Assembly: GCF_007752535.1 (NCBI RefSeq)
Contig: NZ_CP036426.1
Location: forward strand, 5,208,001-5,272,000
From: Tautonia plasticadhaerens
Lineage (GTDB): Bacteria; Planctomycetota; Planctomycetia; Isosphaerales; Isosphaeraceae
Direction: 5' to 3'
DNA: 64,000 nucleotides
The notes under the pieces were generated by a model that did no database searches, was not told the origin of the DNA, and saw only the letters and a program-made list of their open reading frames with translations. Made by a program: the position numbers and the translations under genes. Positions 45,198-54,615 of the stretch are shown one piece after another; position 1 is the stretch's first letter; the number at the start of each line of letters is the position of its first letter.

Positions 45198-46223
45198 TCA
45201 TTCCATCGCATCAAACCGGGTGATGCGGCCATTCTCCCCGACCGCCCATCCGGCATCCTCCCCGGCGAAGTCGACGGCGTGAAAGCCCTCGTCGCCCAGC
45301 CGCTCCCAGGTCTCGCCGCCGTCCCTCGACCAGTCCGTCCCGGTCGGACCCACGGCCACGAGCGTCGGACCCTCCGTGCCCGGTATGAAGGCGACGGCGG
45401 AGCGATACCCGGCCGGTCCCGGACCCTCGGGCGTCTCCCAGGTGCGACCGCCGTCGGACGTGACGGCGACATTCCTCCCCCCGAGGTCCGGTCGCTCGTA
45501 GTCGCCCCCGACGGCGACCCCGTGCTCGGCGTCCCGGAACGCCAGCGAGAAGACGCCCGAGGCGGGTGAGTCGGATCGGATCGGCGTCTCGTGGGCCGCC
45601 CAGGTGCGTCCCCGGTCGTCGGAGCGGAAGACCCGACCGCCGCTGGTGCCGAACCAGGCGTGGCGGTCGCCGTGGACCACGAGGCAGGTGCCGCTGGCGG
45701 CGAAAGCACCCTCGCCGGGCAACGCCTCGGGCATACCCTGCGGATCGATCCGGTCCCAGGTCTCGCCGCCGTCGTCCGTCGTCAGGATGACGAACCGGCC
45801 GCCCACCGGTTCGCCCATGGCGATCCCATGCCGGTCGTCCCAGAACGCCAGGGCGTCGAGGAAGCCGTCGTCGTCCGTGTTGACGTGCCGGAGCGTCCAG
45901 GTCTCCCCGCCGTCGGTCGTCCGGTAGATGCGGGACAGGTCGCCCTCGCCGATGGAGAGCAGGAGAGCAGTCGCATCGTCGAACACCTCGATGTCCCGGA
46001 AGTCCAGGTCGGCGGCGTCCGGGACGATACGGTGCTCCCAGGTCTCGCCACCGTCCACGGTGCGGAGGACCGTGCCGCCCGCCCCGCTGGCCCATGCGAC
46101 CCGGCCATCGACGACGCTCAGCCCACGCAGCCTTGCCGTCGTGCCAGAGTCCTGGGAGACCCACTGGGCTTCGGCTGCGACGGGATAGAGGGCGACGACG
46201 AGCAGGGCGGCCAGAAAACGCAT
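45198..46223 (-). CDS. Exported YCF48/BNR-type beta-propeller protein
   Basis: A 341-residue protein with a signal peptide (RFLAALLVVALYPVAAEAQ). Six propeller-like repeats carry DGGxTW-type turns: TVDGGETWEHR, TTDGGETWTLR, TDDGGETWDRI, SDDRGRTWAAH, TSDGGRTWETP and SRDGGETWERL. The intervening strands read GWAVGE or GVAVGGD. This is the Ycf48-like photosystem-stability-factor fold found widely in non-phototrophs, often as an oxidoreductase-binding or sialidase-like surface protein. The exact role is unknown. Confidence 0.85.
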   Translation of the reverse strand: MRFLAALLVVALYPVAAEAQWVSQDSGTTARLRGLSVVDGRVAWASGAGGTVLRTVDGGETWEHRIVPDAADLDFRDIEVFDDATALLLSIGEGDLSRIYRTTDGGETWTLRHVNTDDDGFLDALAFWDDRHGIAMGEPVGGRFVILTTDDGGETWDRIDPQGMPEALPGEGAFAASGTCLVVHGDRHAWFGTSGGRVFRSDDRGRTWAAHETPIRSDSPASGVFSLAFRDAEHGVAVGGDYERPDLGGRNVAVTSDGGRTWETPEGPGPAGYRSAVAFIPGTEGPTLVAVGPTGTDWSRDGGETWERLGDEGFHAVDFAGEDAGWAVGENGRITRFDAME

Positions 46224-46274
46224 TCGGCAAACTCCGGCTGGTGACGGGGCGATCCTGCGGGACCGTTGCGAGGC

Positions 46275-46679
46275 TCAACCTTGCCCGAGGATCACCATCC
46301 GGCGTGCCTCCCTGACCCGCTCCTCGACCTCGGGCATGCCCCGGTCCATCAGCTTGAACAGGAGGCGATCGAACTCCGCCTCCAGGTCTTCGGTGCCCTT
46401 GAGGGCTCTCCTGCTCGACCTGGCGACCGCCGGCCGGGCCTGCTCGGATCGGGCGGGGGAGGACTTCGCCTTGGGCATGGGGGCGGCCCTCTTCGCCTCG
46501 CCGCCCGCAGACGATTTCCCCGAGAGCCTGCCCTTGACGTTGTAGATCAGGGTGCCGCTGATCGAGCCCTCGTGGCCCGCCTCACGCCACGCCTCGTTGA
46601 CCGCCTTCTCGTTGGCGTCGGGGTTCTTCCGAAGGTAGTCCTCGACGAAGCCGGTCTTGCTCGTGCCGTCGGTCGCCAT
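46275..46679 (-). CDS. Small protein with predicted winged-helix-like domain, paralogue of the 4.4 kb gene
   Basis: A 134-residue protein (MATDGTSKTGFVEDYLRKNP). Residues 8-52 contain a helical segment ending in GSISGTLIYNVKGRLSG, similar in pattern to MNPQHFSAVKSQMKKK in the 4.4 kb protein. A basic Lys/Ala/Ser-rich linker and an acidic helical C-terminus (LEAEFDRLLFKLMDRGMPEV) follow. I infer a planctomycete DNA-binding family of two domains. No target is known. Confidence 0.6.
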   Translation of the reverse strand: MATDGTSKTGFVEDYLRKNPDANEKAVNEAWREAGHEGSISGTLIYNVKGRLSGKSSAGGEAKRAAPMPKAKSSPARSEQARPAVARSSRRALKGTEDLEAEFDRLLFKLMDRGMPEVEERVREARRMVILGQG

Positions 46680-46831
46680 CGTCTGTCGGATCGACTGGTG
46701 TTCGATGAGACATTACACTCGTTCGATCCACTCTATCTCGAAATGAAGGCCAATGGGAGGGATCGGCAGTGGTCGGGCGGGTGGCGTCCACACCATGGTG
46801 GTGAGTCAACAGAGCAGATCACAGGGAGCTC

Positions 46832-47346
46832 ATGCCAGCGAACGTCGAGATCAAGGCGAGGGTCGGGGACCTTTCGTCGCTCCGGGCCAGGGTCGAGTCC
46901 GTTGCAGGTGGACCCGCCGAGGTGATCGACCAGGAGGATACCTTCTTCGCCACGAAAGAAGGACGCCTGAAGCTGCGTGACCTCGGCAATGGTCGGGGAG
47001 AACTATCCGCTACCATCGCCCTGACGACTCCGGTCCCAAGACCTCCGAGTACACGATCGCCCCGACGAGCGACCCGCTGGCGCTCAGGGCGATCCTCTCG
47101 TCGGTCCTCGGCGTCCTCGGCGTCGTCAGGAAGCGGCGGTGGATCTACCTCGTCAGGCAGACCCGCATCCACTTGGACCGGGTCGAGGTGCTCGGCGATT
47201 ACCTCGAACTGGAGGTCGTGCTGCGACCCGAGCAGGACGAGGGCGAGGGGGTCGTCATCGCTCAGGATTTGATGGGACGACTCGGGATCGGCGAGGACGA
47301 CCTCGTCGAGGTCGCCTACGTCGACCTGCTGATGGGCGGGCGATGA
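46832..47346 (+). pseudogene. CYTH-domain protein gene with a one-base deletion
   Basis: The first frame encodes MPANVEIKARVGDLSSLRAR and DQEDTFFATKEGRLKLRDLG, with the CYTH ExExK-type signature EIKA and RLKLR. Near 47008-47013 (GAACTATCC, where GAACTCATCC would be expected) one base is missing, and the second frame continues RYHRPDDSGPKTSEYTIAPT, KRRWIYLVRQTRIHLDRVEV and LGDYLELEVVL to TGA at 47344. CYTH enzymes are triphosphate-tunnel phosphatases or class IV adenylyl cyclases. The total of 515 bases is one short of a multiple of three. Confidence 0.85.
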
Positions 47347-47674
47347 CGGGCGAGGGAGCCGTCCTCGGTCGATGGCTGACGTGTGCGGGGCACGAGCCCG
47401 TTTGCCGACCGTCGTGTCGCCGCCCCAGATGGGCCGAGAGGCATCCCCGGATGCTTCCTGGACGGATCTGGCGTCCGTTTCTCTCTGCGTCTCCTGGGGG
47501 CACCTGGTGGCTTCAATCGACTTCCTGTCGTCCCCTACTTCGTCCTTCTGTTCTTGATCGAGACGTGCCAAGCAGACTGCACCTCAAGCGACCGGTGGTG
47601 CAGCACCCCCGGCGGCGGTTACGATCAGCGCCGCCGCGCTGCTTGAGCTGGCGGCGTGGTGCCGACATCACCTG
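47347..47674. other. Region left of the serine recombinase
   Basis: About 330 bases between a broken CYTH gene and the recombinase unit. Possible frames look like shadows. The left end of the recombinase-bearing element should lie here, but I could not find matching end repeats. Confidence 0.35.
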
Positions 47675-47887
47675 ACCTCGGCATCGGGAGACATCGCATG
47701 TCCGTCGCCCCCCGTCACAACGCTCCCCCCCGCGCCTGACGACGGCGCCCTGCCCACCGCCGACGGTCGCACCGACGATCTGGGCCCGCCTGCCGGCCGA
47801 CCGGCAGCGACAGCTCCGCGACCTGCTCGGCCAACTCCTCGCCAGGCTCCTGGCGGCCACCCGAAGCGAGGAGGCCGGCCATGAGTG
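47675..47887 (+). CDS. Short companion reading frame overlapping the serine recombinase
   Basis: A frame without a clear start codon ends TIWARLPADRQRQLRDLLGQ and LLARLLAATRSEEAGHE, with its TGA overlapping the recombinase ATG in an ATGAGTGA arrangement. Short leader frames of this type are often found immediately upstream of large serine recombinases in planctomycete transposons. It may be a small coupled protein or only a translational leader. The helical C-terminus supports real coding. Confidence 0.35.
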
Positions 47888-49998
47888 ACGCAACCCGCTC
47901 GCCCAAGCTCCGGCCCTGGCATCTCGACCGGGCGGCCTTCGTCTACGTCCGCCAATCCACACCCCAGCAGGTGCTCGACCACCGCGAGTCCACCGACCGG
48001 CAGTACGCCCTGGCCGACCGCGCCGTCGCCCTCGGGTGGCCACGGGACCGCGTCACCACGATCGACGACGACCTGGGCAAGAGCGGCCAGTCGATCGAGG
48101 GCCGGCCCGGGTTCCAGCGGCTGCTGGCCGAGGTGGCGCTCGACAACGTCGGGCTGATCCTCGGCCTGGAGATGAGCCGGCTGGCCCGGTCCAACCGCGA
48201 CTGGCACCAGCTGCTCGAGCTCTGCGCCCGCTTCCGCGTGCTCCTGGCCGACGCCGACGCCGTCTACGACCCGGCCGACCACAACGACAGGCTCCTGCTG
48301 GGCCTGCACGGCATGTTGAACGAGGCAGAACTTCATGTCATCAAGGAGCGGATGTGCCAGGGCCGGCTCAACAAGGCCCGCCGGGGCGAGCCGATGGGCT
48401 CCCCGCCGCTGGGCTACGTACGCCTCGCCTCGGGCGAGTGGGCGATCGACCCCGACGAGCAGGTCCAGGCGACCGTGCGGCTGATCTTCGACCGGTTCGA
48501 CCGCGAGGGTACCCTGCACGGCCTGCTCCGCTACCTGGTCCACCACGGGGTCCGCATCCCGATCCGACCCCGCCACGGCCCCAACCGCGGCGGGTTGGAG
48601 TGGCGGCGGCCGAACCGCCCGACGCTGTCGAACGTCCTGCACCACCCGGCCTACGCCGGTGCCTACCGGTTCGGCCACCGGGAGGTCGACCCGCGGCGCA
48701 AGCGGCCCGGGCGGCCCGACACCGGCAAGCTGGTCCGCCGCCCGGAGGAGTGCCTGGTGCTGATCCGCGACCGGCTGCCGGCCTACATCACCTGGGAGCG
48801 GTTCTGTGACAACCAGGAGCGGCTGGAGGCCAACCGGGCCCGCCGGGACCGCCCCGGCGCGCCGCGGCAGGGGGCCTCGCTGCTGGCCGGACTCCTGCGG
48901 TGCGGGCGGTGCGGCCGGCGGATGCTCGTGCGGTACTCGGGGGCGACGGGCCGGTACAGCTACACCTGTGCCCGCGGGGCGGCCGACCACGCCGAGCCGA
49001 TCTGCCAGAGCCTCTCCGGGCCGGCGCTCGACGGGCTGGTCGCCGGCCGGGTCCTGGCGGCGGTGGAGCCGGCGGCGCTGGAGGCGAGCTTGGCGGCGGT
49101 GGCCGAGGTCGAGCGCGAGCGGTCCGAGCTGGCCCGGCACTGGCGGCTCCGCCTCGAACGCGCCGGCTGCGAGGCCGACCGCGCGGCCCGGCAGTACCAG
49201 GCCTGCGAGCCGGAGAATCGCCTGGTCGGCCGCGAGTTGGAGCGGCGCTGGGAGGAGGCGTTGAGGGCGCAGCGGCGCCTCGAGGACGAGCACGAGCGGT
49301 GGCGGGGGTCGGCCCCCGGTCGGCTCTCACCGGACGACGAGCGGACGATCCGGTCGCTGGCCGGCGACTTGCCGGCGGTGTGGCAGGCGACGACGACGAC
49401 GCCCGCCGAGCGGCAGCGGATCGCCCGACTCCTGATTGACCACGTGTCCGTCACCGTGGACAAGGCGAGCGAGCGGGTCGATGTGACGCTCCACTGGTCC
49501 GGCGGCATGACCGAGTCGCACGCCATGTCCCGGCCGGTGAAGCGGTACGACCTCCTGGCCGACTACCCCCGACTGGTCGAGCGACTGCGGGGATGGCGCG
49601 CCGAGCGGCTCAGCCCGGCGGCGATGGCCGAGCGGCTCAACGTCGAGGGGTTCCGTCCCCCGAAGCGGGCCGAGCGGTTCACGCGGGGGATGGTGCAACG
49701 GCTGCTCTGGCACCTGGGGCTGGCCCGCACGCCCTTCGGCAGCCCGGCCGGCCTCGGCCGCGACGAATACCGGCCGTCGTCGCTGGCGCGTCGGCTGGGG
49801 GTGTCGCGAGACACGGTGCGGCGATGGGTGCGGGTCGGGTGGTTGACGGCGCATCGCGACGCCCAGGGCCACCACGTGATCTGGGCCGACGGGTCCGAGC
49901 TGCGGCGGCTGCGCGAGCTCCGCCGGCTGCCGCGGACGTGGGCGAACAAGGGGCGGCTTGCCGAACTGACCAGACCGAGGCCGCGCCCGGGACGGTAG
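47881..49998 (+). CDS. Large serine recombinase
   Basis: A 705-residue recombinase. The N-terminal catalytic domain contains AFVYVRQSTPQQVLDHREST (Ser nucleophile in VRQST), DDDLGKSGQSIEGRPGFQRL, SRLARSNRDWHQLLE and a long helix (MLNEAELHVIKERMCQGRLN). The recombinase domain follows (GEPMGSPPLGYVRLASGEWA), then a zinc-ribbon (LLRCGRCGRRMLVRYSGATG), a coiled coil, and a C-terminal helix-turn-helix region (SSLARRLGVSRDTVRRWVRV). Such enzymes integrate and excise phages and transposons. No cargo can be defined because neither end was found. Confidence 0.92.
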   Translation: MSDATRSPKLRPWHLDRAAFVYVRQSTPQQVLDHRESTDRQYALADRAVALGWPRDRVTTIDDDLGKSGQSIEGRPGFQRLLAEVALDNVGLILGLEMSRLARSNRDWHQLLELCARFRVLLADADAVYDPADHNDRLLLGLHGMLNEAELHVIKERMCQGRLNKARRGEPMGSPPLGYVRLASGEWAIDPDEQVQATVRLIFDRFDREGTLHGLLRYLVHHGVRIPIRPRHGPNRGGLEWRRPNRPTLSNVLHHPAYAGAYRFGHREVDPRRKRPGRPDTGKLVRRPEECLVLIRDRLPAYITWERFCDNQERLEANRARRDRPGAPRQGASLLAGLLRCGRCGRRMLVRYSGATGRYSYTCARGAADHAEPICQSLSGPALDGLVAGRVLAAVEPAALEASLAAVAEVERERSELARHWRLRLERAGCEADRAARQYQACEPENRLVGRELERRWEEALRAQRRLEDEHERWRGSAPGRLSPDDERTIRSLAGDLPAVWQATTTTPAERQRIARLLIDHVSVTVDKASERVDVTLHWSGGMTESHAMSRPVKRYDLLADYPRLVERLRGWRAERLSPAAMAERLNVEGFRPPKRAERFTRGMVQRLLWHLGLARTPFGSPAGLGRDEYRPSSLARRLGVSRDTVRRWVRVGWLTAHRDAQGHHVIWADGSELRRLRELRRLPRTWANKGRLAELTRPRPRPGR

Positions 49999-50003
49999 AG
50001 TGA

Positions 50004-50036
50004 GGGCGGCCCGGCTCAGGGCGAGCCGGGCCGCCC
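50004..50036 (+). terminator. Hairpin downstream of the serine recombinase
   Basis: A perfect 14 bp stem GGGCGGCCCGGCTC with its complement and loop AGGGC starts six bases after the recombinase stop. There is no U-run, so it may be a Rho-dependent end or a 3' stabilising hairpin. Confidence 0.6.
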
Positions 50037-50868
50037 CATCGCGCTCTTGGAGGGCATTATGGCTGGAACATCGAGGAAAACCTTCTCTGGCTGTTCCCTC
50101 TCCTCATGTTTGCATGGCATTTCGTCTATCTGTCTTCGAAACACAAATTGTCCTTAATCCAATAGGACTTGTCTCGGGAGCAGTACCTCTACGGTCTCTT
50201 GGGGCAATACCGGGGGCTTCCCCTCCTCATCTTCTCTTTGTTGCTCCCAGTGACTGAGAGACGGAAGGAAGATAAGAAGGGAGGGGAAGCCCCGGAAAAC
50301 ACCTTGAACCAGGCAATTTGACCCGAAGAGAGACCCGCTTATACCCAGATTTTGTCCATACGTGAGTATGGGATGAGATTTCGACCGGGACGTAGCCCCC
50401 TAAGAGGACCCGAAGGCCCAATGCAGGATCGAGTACCTGCCCGTTGCCCGGAAACTCGCCGTTGACGAGACCTGGTTTCGCATCGCTCCCACCGTCGGCG
50501 GCTCGACGTGGACATCTCAGTGTCGCTTTTTCGACCGCAACCGGTCGCCCAGTTGCGATCGGGAGAAAGGTCCTGATCCCCTAACCCACCGGGTCGATCG
50601 TCCGACCCGGCCTGCCTGACCTGTTTCCGCAGTGATCGCTGCCATAATATAGCGATGTTATGAAAATTTCCCAAAACAGAACCGGCTTTCCGTCAGAAAC
50701 CGCTTGCTTCCAAGGCCGACCGCCGCACCCTGGACGACCGCCGCTCACCGTCGGCAACGCCATGGACCGGACCCTCGAAGACCGACGCACGGTCCACCGA
50801 CCTTGGAGGTACGCCCCGGTGGCGAGGGCCGGCGCCTCGACCTGCGACGGATGCCATCCCCCGATTCG
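50037..50868. other. Long non-coding region with a hairpin
   Basis: About 830 bases, notably less GC-rich than the rest, without a supported protein. It holds the 81 bp inverted-repeat structure at 50213-50293. Its position after a serine recombinase suggests the right end of that element lies here. Confidence 0.4.
50213..50293. repeat. Inverted repeat with 14 bp perfect arms
   Basis: GGGGCTTCCCCTCC at 50213-50226 pairs with GGAGGGGAAGCCCC at 50280-50293. The 53-base interior is pyrimidine-rich on the left and purine-rich on the right, so the hairpin extends imperfectly inward. It may be an element end, a small RNA or a structured site. No transcription signal identifies which. Confidence 0.5.
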
Positions 50869-51462
50869 TCAGGAGTCTCCTCGGGTCCCGCCCCCGACCG
50901 CCCTCGCCATCGCCGCCGCCGACTCCCGCCCGACCTGGTGCTGGACCCGACGCAGGGACCGATAGCCCAACCGGGACAGGAGCCGCTGCGGGCGGGAGAA
51001 CGCCAGGATGTCGTACCGGACCTCGCCGGACGCCCGGTCCCACTCGACGAGGAACCGCTCCTCGCCCGAGACGGCGTGGTCGGGGAGCGTCCCCCAGGCG
51101 AACCCGCACCGGCAGACCGGCCCTTCCTCGTCGACGACGTAGACGATCCGGCAGGCGTTGAGCCACCAAAGCCCCAGGCGCCGGGCCACGGTCGCCACGA
51201 CCTTGCCGGTGCGGATCGGCGTCACGGGCGGGCTCACCTCCGCCCAGCCGAGGCAGAAGTGCTCCCAGCGCCCCAGCGCAGCCCTGGCCTCCTAGAAGAC
51301 CTCCTCGCCCGCCCCCAGCCCGATGCGGGTGCGGTCCACCACGTAGCCGGCGGGAGGTCGGCTTGCCGTCGCCCCGACCTCCGGGTAGGTGAAGCCGAGC
51401 CTCGCCTGCGATGCCAGAAACCGCCGGATCGCCTCGGCTGAAGGTCGCCGCATCGAGACCAT
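50869..51462 (-). pseudogene. DUF1990 (UPF0548-like) gene with a nonsense codon
   Basis: The frame from ATG 51462 (or 51453) reads MRRPSAEAIRRFLASQARLG FTYPEVGAT and TRIGLGAGEEVF, then TAG at 51292-51294, then EARAALGRWEHFCLGWAEVS, PPVTPIRTGKVVATVARRLG, VCRCGFAWGTLPDHAVSGEE and VRYDILAFSRP to the end. This is the full DUF1990 domain, of unknown function, interrupted once (GAG to TAG likely). It is divergent from the SDR gene, with about 100 bases between them. Confidence 0.75.
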
Positions 51463-51569
51463 CGGCACGCCCACCCCCAATTGTCGCCCGATCCACGCAC
51501 CGCCCTCGATAGTATGGTAGTCGAGAGCCGGTTGGATACCGAACCGTGATCGATCGGGGCCGAGGGACC

Positions 51570-52466
51570 ATGCCGAACGCCGATGGCGATGATCGCCCGA
51601 CCATCCTGCTGACCGGCGGCACCGGCTACGTCGGGGGACGGCTGATCCCGCTGCTCGAACGACGGCCGTCATCTCTCCGCTGCCTTGCCCGTGACCCGGA
51701 GACGTTGCGACCCCGTGTCCGACCCACGACCGAGGTCGTGCCGGGGGACGTGCTCGATCGACCATCGCTGGGCCGGGCGTTGCAGGGCGTCCACACGGCG
51801 TACTACCTCGTCCACCTTATGTCCGGGGCCGGGTCGAAGGACTTCGAGCGGGCAGACCGCCAGGCGGCGAGCAATTTCGCAGAGGCAGCCAGCCAGTCCG
51901 GGGTCAGACGCATCGTCTACCTCGGCGGCCTGGGCGACGACTCCGACCCGGACCTCTCCCCGCACCTCCACAGCCGGCACGAGGTCGGGGCGATCCTGCG
52001 GGACTCCGGCGTCGAGACGATCGAGTTCCGGGCGGCGATGGTCATCGGGGCGGGCAGCCTGTCGTTCGAGTTGATGCGTTCGCTGACCGACCGCCTGCCC
52101 GTGATGCTCTGCCCCCGCTGGCTCACGACGCCGACGCAGCCGATCGCCGTGGATGACGTGCTGAGCTACCTCCTGGCGGCGCTCGACCTGCCGCCGGGCG
52201 GAAGCCGCATCTTCGAGATCGGTGCGCCGGAGGTCGTCTCCTACGGCGACCTGATCCGGGTATACGCCCGGCATCGAGGGCTGCGGCGCTGGCTGATCTC
52301 GGTGCCGATCTTGACGCCCTACCTCTCGGGGCTCTGGCTGGCCCTCGTCACGCCCGCCAGCTTCGAGGTCGGGCGACACCTGATCGAGGGCCTCAAGAAC
52401 CCGATGGTGGTCCGGGATCGGGCGGCGCTGGACGTGTTCCCGATCCGCCCGATGGGTGTCGAGTAG
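51570..52466 (+). CDS. SDR/NmrA-type NAD(P)-binding protein, probably C-terminally truncated
   Basis: A 298-residue Rossmann protein starting MPNADGDDRPTILLTGGTGY, with GGTGYVGGRLIPLLERR as the nucleotide-binding loop, then ARDPETLRPRVRPTTEVVPG, YYLVHLMSGAGSKDFERADR and RIVYLGGLGDDSDPDLSPHL. Many homologues carry an additional C-terminal DUF2867 domain of about 150 residues. Here TAG follows RPMGVE and the next in-frame residues AIRRAIAG are consistent with a lost extension. The substrate is unknown. Confidence 0.75.
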   Translation: MPNADGDDRPTILLTGGTGYVGGRLIPLLERRPSSLRCLARDPETLRPRVRPTTEVVPGDVLDRPSLGRALQGVHTAYYLVHLMSGAGSKDFERADRQAASNFAEAASQSGVRRIVYLGGLGDDSDPDLSPHLHSRHEVGAILRDSGVETIEFRAAMVIGAGSLSFELMRSLTDRLPVMLCPRWLTTPTQPIAVDDVLSYLLAALDLPPGGSRIFEIGAPEVVSYGDLIRVYARHRGLRRWLISVPILTPYLSGLWLALVTPASFEVGRHLIEGLKNPMVVRDRAALDVFPIRPMGVE

Positions 52467-52561
52467 GCGATCCGCAGGGCCATCGCCGGCACGACCGAGT
52501 GATCGGCCGCTCGCCTCGAAGCTGCCGCTCTCGACTCCTGATCCGACCAGGATCATGACCG

Positions 52562-53146
52562 ATGACCCGATCATCGAGGCCATCCCGGCTCGCCCGCAGG
52601 ATCACCCGCCATCGGCCTGGGCTCTCGCTGGTCGGTGCCCTCTCGGCTGCCGTCGGCGTTGGGGCTGCGTTCGTCTTCGGGCGCTCGCCAGGCTGGGCGA
52701 CGGTGAAGCGGCTGATCCGCCTCCAGTTCCCCGACGTGCGTCGGGTGACCACGGAGCAACTGGAGGGGTGGCTGGACGATCCCGAACGGCAATCCCCGCT
52801 GCTGCTGGACGTTCGAGCCGAGGATGAGTATGCCGTCAGCCACCTGCCCGGAGCGATCCACGTCCCCCCGGATGCAGGGATCGAAGAACTCCTGGCTTCC
52901 GTCACGGAGGACCGCCCGATCGTCGCCTACTGCTCGGTCGGCTACCGCTCCTCGGTCATGGCACGTCGGCTCCGGGAGGCCGGGTTCGAGGAGGTTGCCA
53001 ACCTCGAAGGCTCGATCTTCCAGTGGGCGAACGAGGGTCGCCCCGTGGTCCGGGGCGGTGAACAAGTCGAGGAGGTCCACCCCTACGACGACCGCTGGGG
53101 ACGGCTGCTGGACCGCCGCTTGCACCCACGAGGCCGGGAGGAGTAG
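52562..53146 (+). CDS. Membrane-anchored rhodanese-like protein
   Basis: A 194-residue protein. An N-terminal basic segment and one hydrophobic helix (GLSLVGALSAAVGVGAAFVF) anchor it. The rhodanese domain has LLLDVRAEDEYAVSHLPGAI HVPPDA, IVAYCSVGYRSSVMARRLRE with the catalytic Cys (YCSVGYR), and VANLEGSIFQWANEGRPVV. It probably transfers sulfane sulfur or acts in thiol redox at the membrane. It lies 82 bases before the P450 gene, the same direction. Confidence 0.85.
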   Translation: MTRSSRPSRLARRITRHRPGLSLVGALSAAVGVGAAFVFGRSPGWATVKRLIRLQFPDVRRVTTEQLEGWLDDPERQSPLLLDVRAEDEYAVSHLPGAIHVPPDAGIEELLASVTEDRPIVAYCSVGYRSSVMARRLREAGFEEVANLEGSIFQWANEGRPVVRGGEQVEEVHPYDDRWGRLLDRRLHPRGREE

Positions 53147-53228
53147 CCATCCGCCCCCCTCATCGATCATCCTGGACGGTCGAGCCTCCCACGCATCAAC
53201 GCCCCCGGACACCCCGCCGAGTCCCGTG

Positions 53229-54590
53229 ATGGTCCGCCCGAAGAAGACGCCCGGTCCCAGAGGCAGCCCGCTGGTCGGCAACACCCTCCAGTACATGCGA
53301 GACCCGCTGGGCTTCCTCGCCGGGGTCGCCCATGAGCACGGCGACGTGGCCCGGTTACGCCTCGCCGGCCTGGACTGCTGCCTGCTCGGCCACCCCGACG
53401 ACATCGAGGCGGTGCTCCGCAGACGCCACCAGGACTACAAGAAGGACCGCCTCACACAGCGGCTCGTCCCGCTGGTCGGGTACGGGCTGCTGACCAGCGA
53501 AGGCGACTTCTGGAGGCGGCAACGCAAGCTCGTCCAGCCGGCATTCTCGCACCGCCAGGTCGAACGATACGCCGGGGTCATGGTCGGGCACACCGAGCGG
53601 ATGCTGACGGCCTGGGAGGACGGCCGGGGGCGGGACATCCACGCCGAGATGTCGACTTTGGCGCTGGCGATCGTCGCCGAGACCCTCTTCGCCGCCGACG
53701 TGGAGGGCGAGGCAAAGGCGGTCTCCGAGGCGCTCGACGTGCTGACGACCTACTTCATGAGCCCCCTGAGCATCTTCCCGCTGCGGGGCTACCTGCCGCT
53801 GCCCTCGACCGTCCGGTTCCGCCGGGCGGTGCGCCGGGTCGACGAGGTCCTCTACGGCATCATCGAGCGGCGACGGCGCAGCGGGCACGACTCGGGCGAC
53901 CTGCTCGGCAGGCTGCTGGCCGCCCAGGACGACGAGGGCGTCGGCATGACCGACCGGCAGTTGCGGGACGAGGCGGTGACCCTCTTCCTCGCCGGGCACG
54001 AGACGACCGCCCTCGCCCTGACCTACGCCCTGGTCCTGCTCGCCGGTCATCCCGACGCCCAGGAGCGGCTGGCGGCCGAGGTCGACGAGGTGCTCGGCGA
54101 CCGCCCGGCGACGACCGGGGACGTGCCCGAGTTGCGGTACACCGGGTGGGTCGTCCGGGAGGCGATGCGGCTCTACCCGCCCGCCTGGATGATCGGCCGG
54201 GAGGCGCTGGCGGACTGCGAGTTCGGCGGTCATCACGTCGCCGCCGGGACGCAACTGCTCATGGCGCAGTGGGTCGTGCACCGGGACCCGAGGTGGTTCG
54301 ACGAGCCTGAGGATTTCCGGCCGGAGCGGTGGGACGGCGAACTGGAGCGTCGGCTGTCCCGAGGCGCCTACTTCCCGTTCGGCGACGGACCTCGCATCTG
54401 CATCGGGCAGCACTTCGCCATGCTGGAGGCGGTGCTGGTGCTGGCGACGGTCGTCCGGCGGTACCGGCTCTCGCCGGCATCGGACGAGCCGCTGACGCTC
54501 ATCCCCTCGGTGACCCTGCGACCGAGGGGCGGCGTCCGGCTGGTCGCCCACGAGCGCCGGGCTGCCGCACGCCCCGCATCACGTGCCTGA
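53229..54590 (+). CDS. Cytochrome P450
   Basis: A 453-residue P450 from the ATG at 53229 (MVRPKKTPGPRGSPLVGNTL). Motifs: the I-helix oxygen-binding FLAGHETTALALTYALV, the K-helix ExxR in VVREAMRLYPPAWMIGREAL, PEDFRPERW, and the heme loop YFPFGDGPRICIGQHFAMLE with the axial Cys. The substrate is unknown. The Pro-rich start and this heme loop resemble CYP4-like and fatty-acid-type bacterial P450s. No ferredoxin or reductase gene is adjacent. Confidence 0.95.
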   Translation: MVRPKKTPGPRGSPLVGNTLQYMRDPLGFLAGVAHEHGDVARLRLAGLDCCLLGHPDDIEAVLRRRHQDYKKDRLTQRLVPLVGYGLLTSEGDFWRRQRKLVQPAFSHRQVERYAGVMVGHTERMLTAWEDGRGRDIHAEMSTLALAIVAETLFAADVEGEAKAVSEALDVLTTYFMSPLSIFPLRGYLPLPSTVRFRRAVRRVDEVLYGIIERRRRSGHDSGDLLGRLLAAQDDEGVGMTDRQLRDEAVTLFLAGHETTALALTYALVLLAGHPDAQERLAAEVDEVLGDRPATTGDVPELRYTGWVVREAMRLYPPAWMIGREALADCEFGGHHVAAGTQLLMAQWVVHRDPRWFDEPEDFRPERWDGELERRLSRGAYFPFGDGPRICIGQHFAMLEAVLVLATVVRRYRLSPASDEPLTLIPSVTLRPRGGVRLVAHERRAAARPASRA

Positions 54591-54615
54591 GTCGCCCACA
54601 AAAGGGGGAGTGGCC

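Noticed and set aside
46819-47571. A 250-codon minus-strand frame over the CYTH gene
   Set aside because: The plus strand holds the CYTH motifs in two adjoining frames. The minus frame is Asp/Arg-rich without domains.
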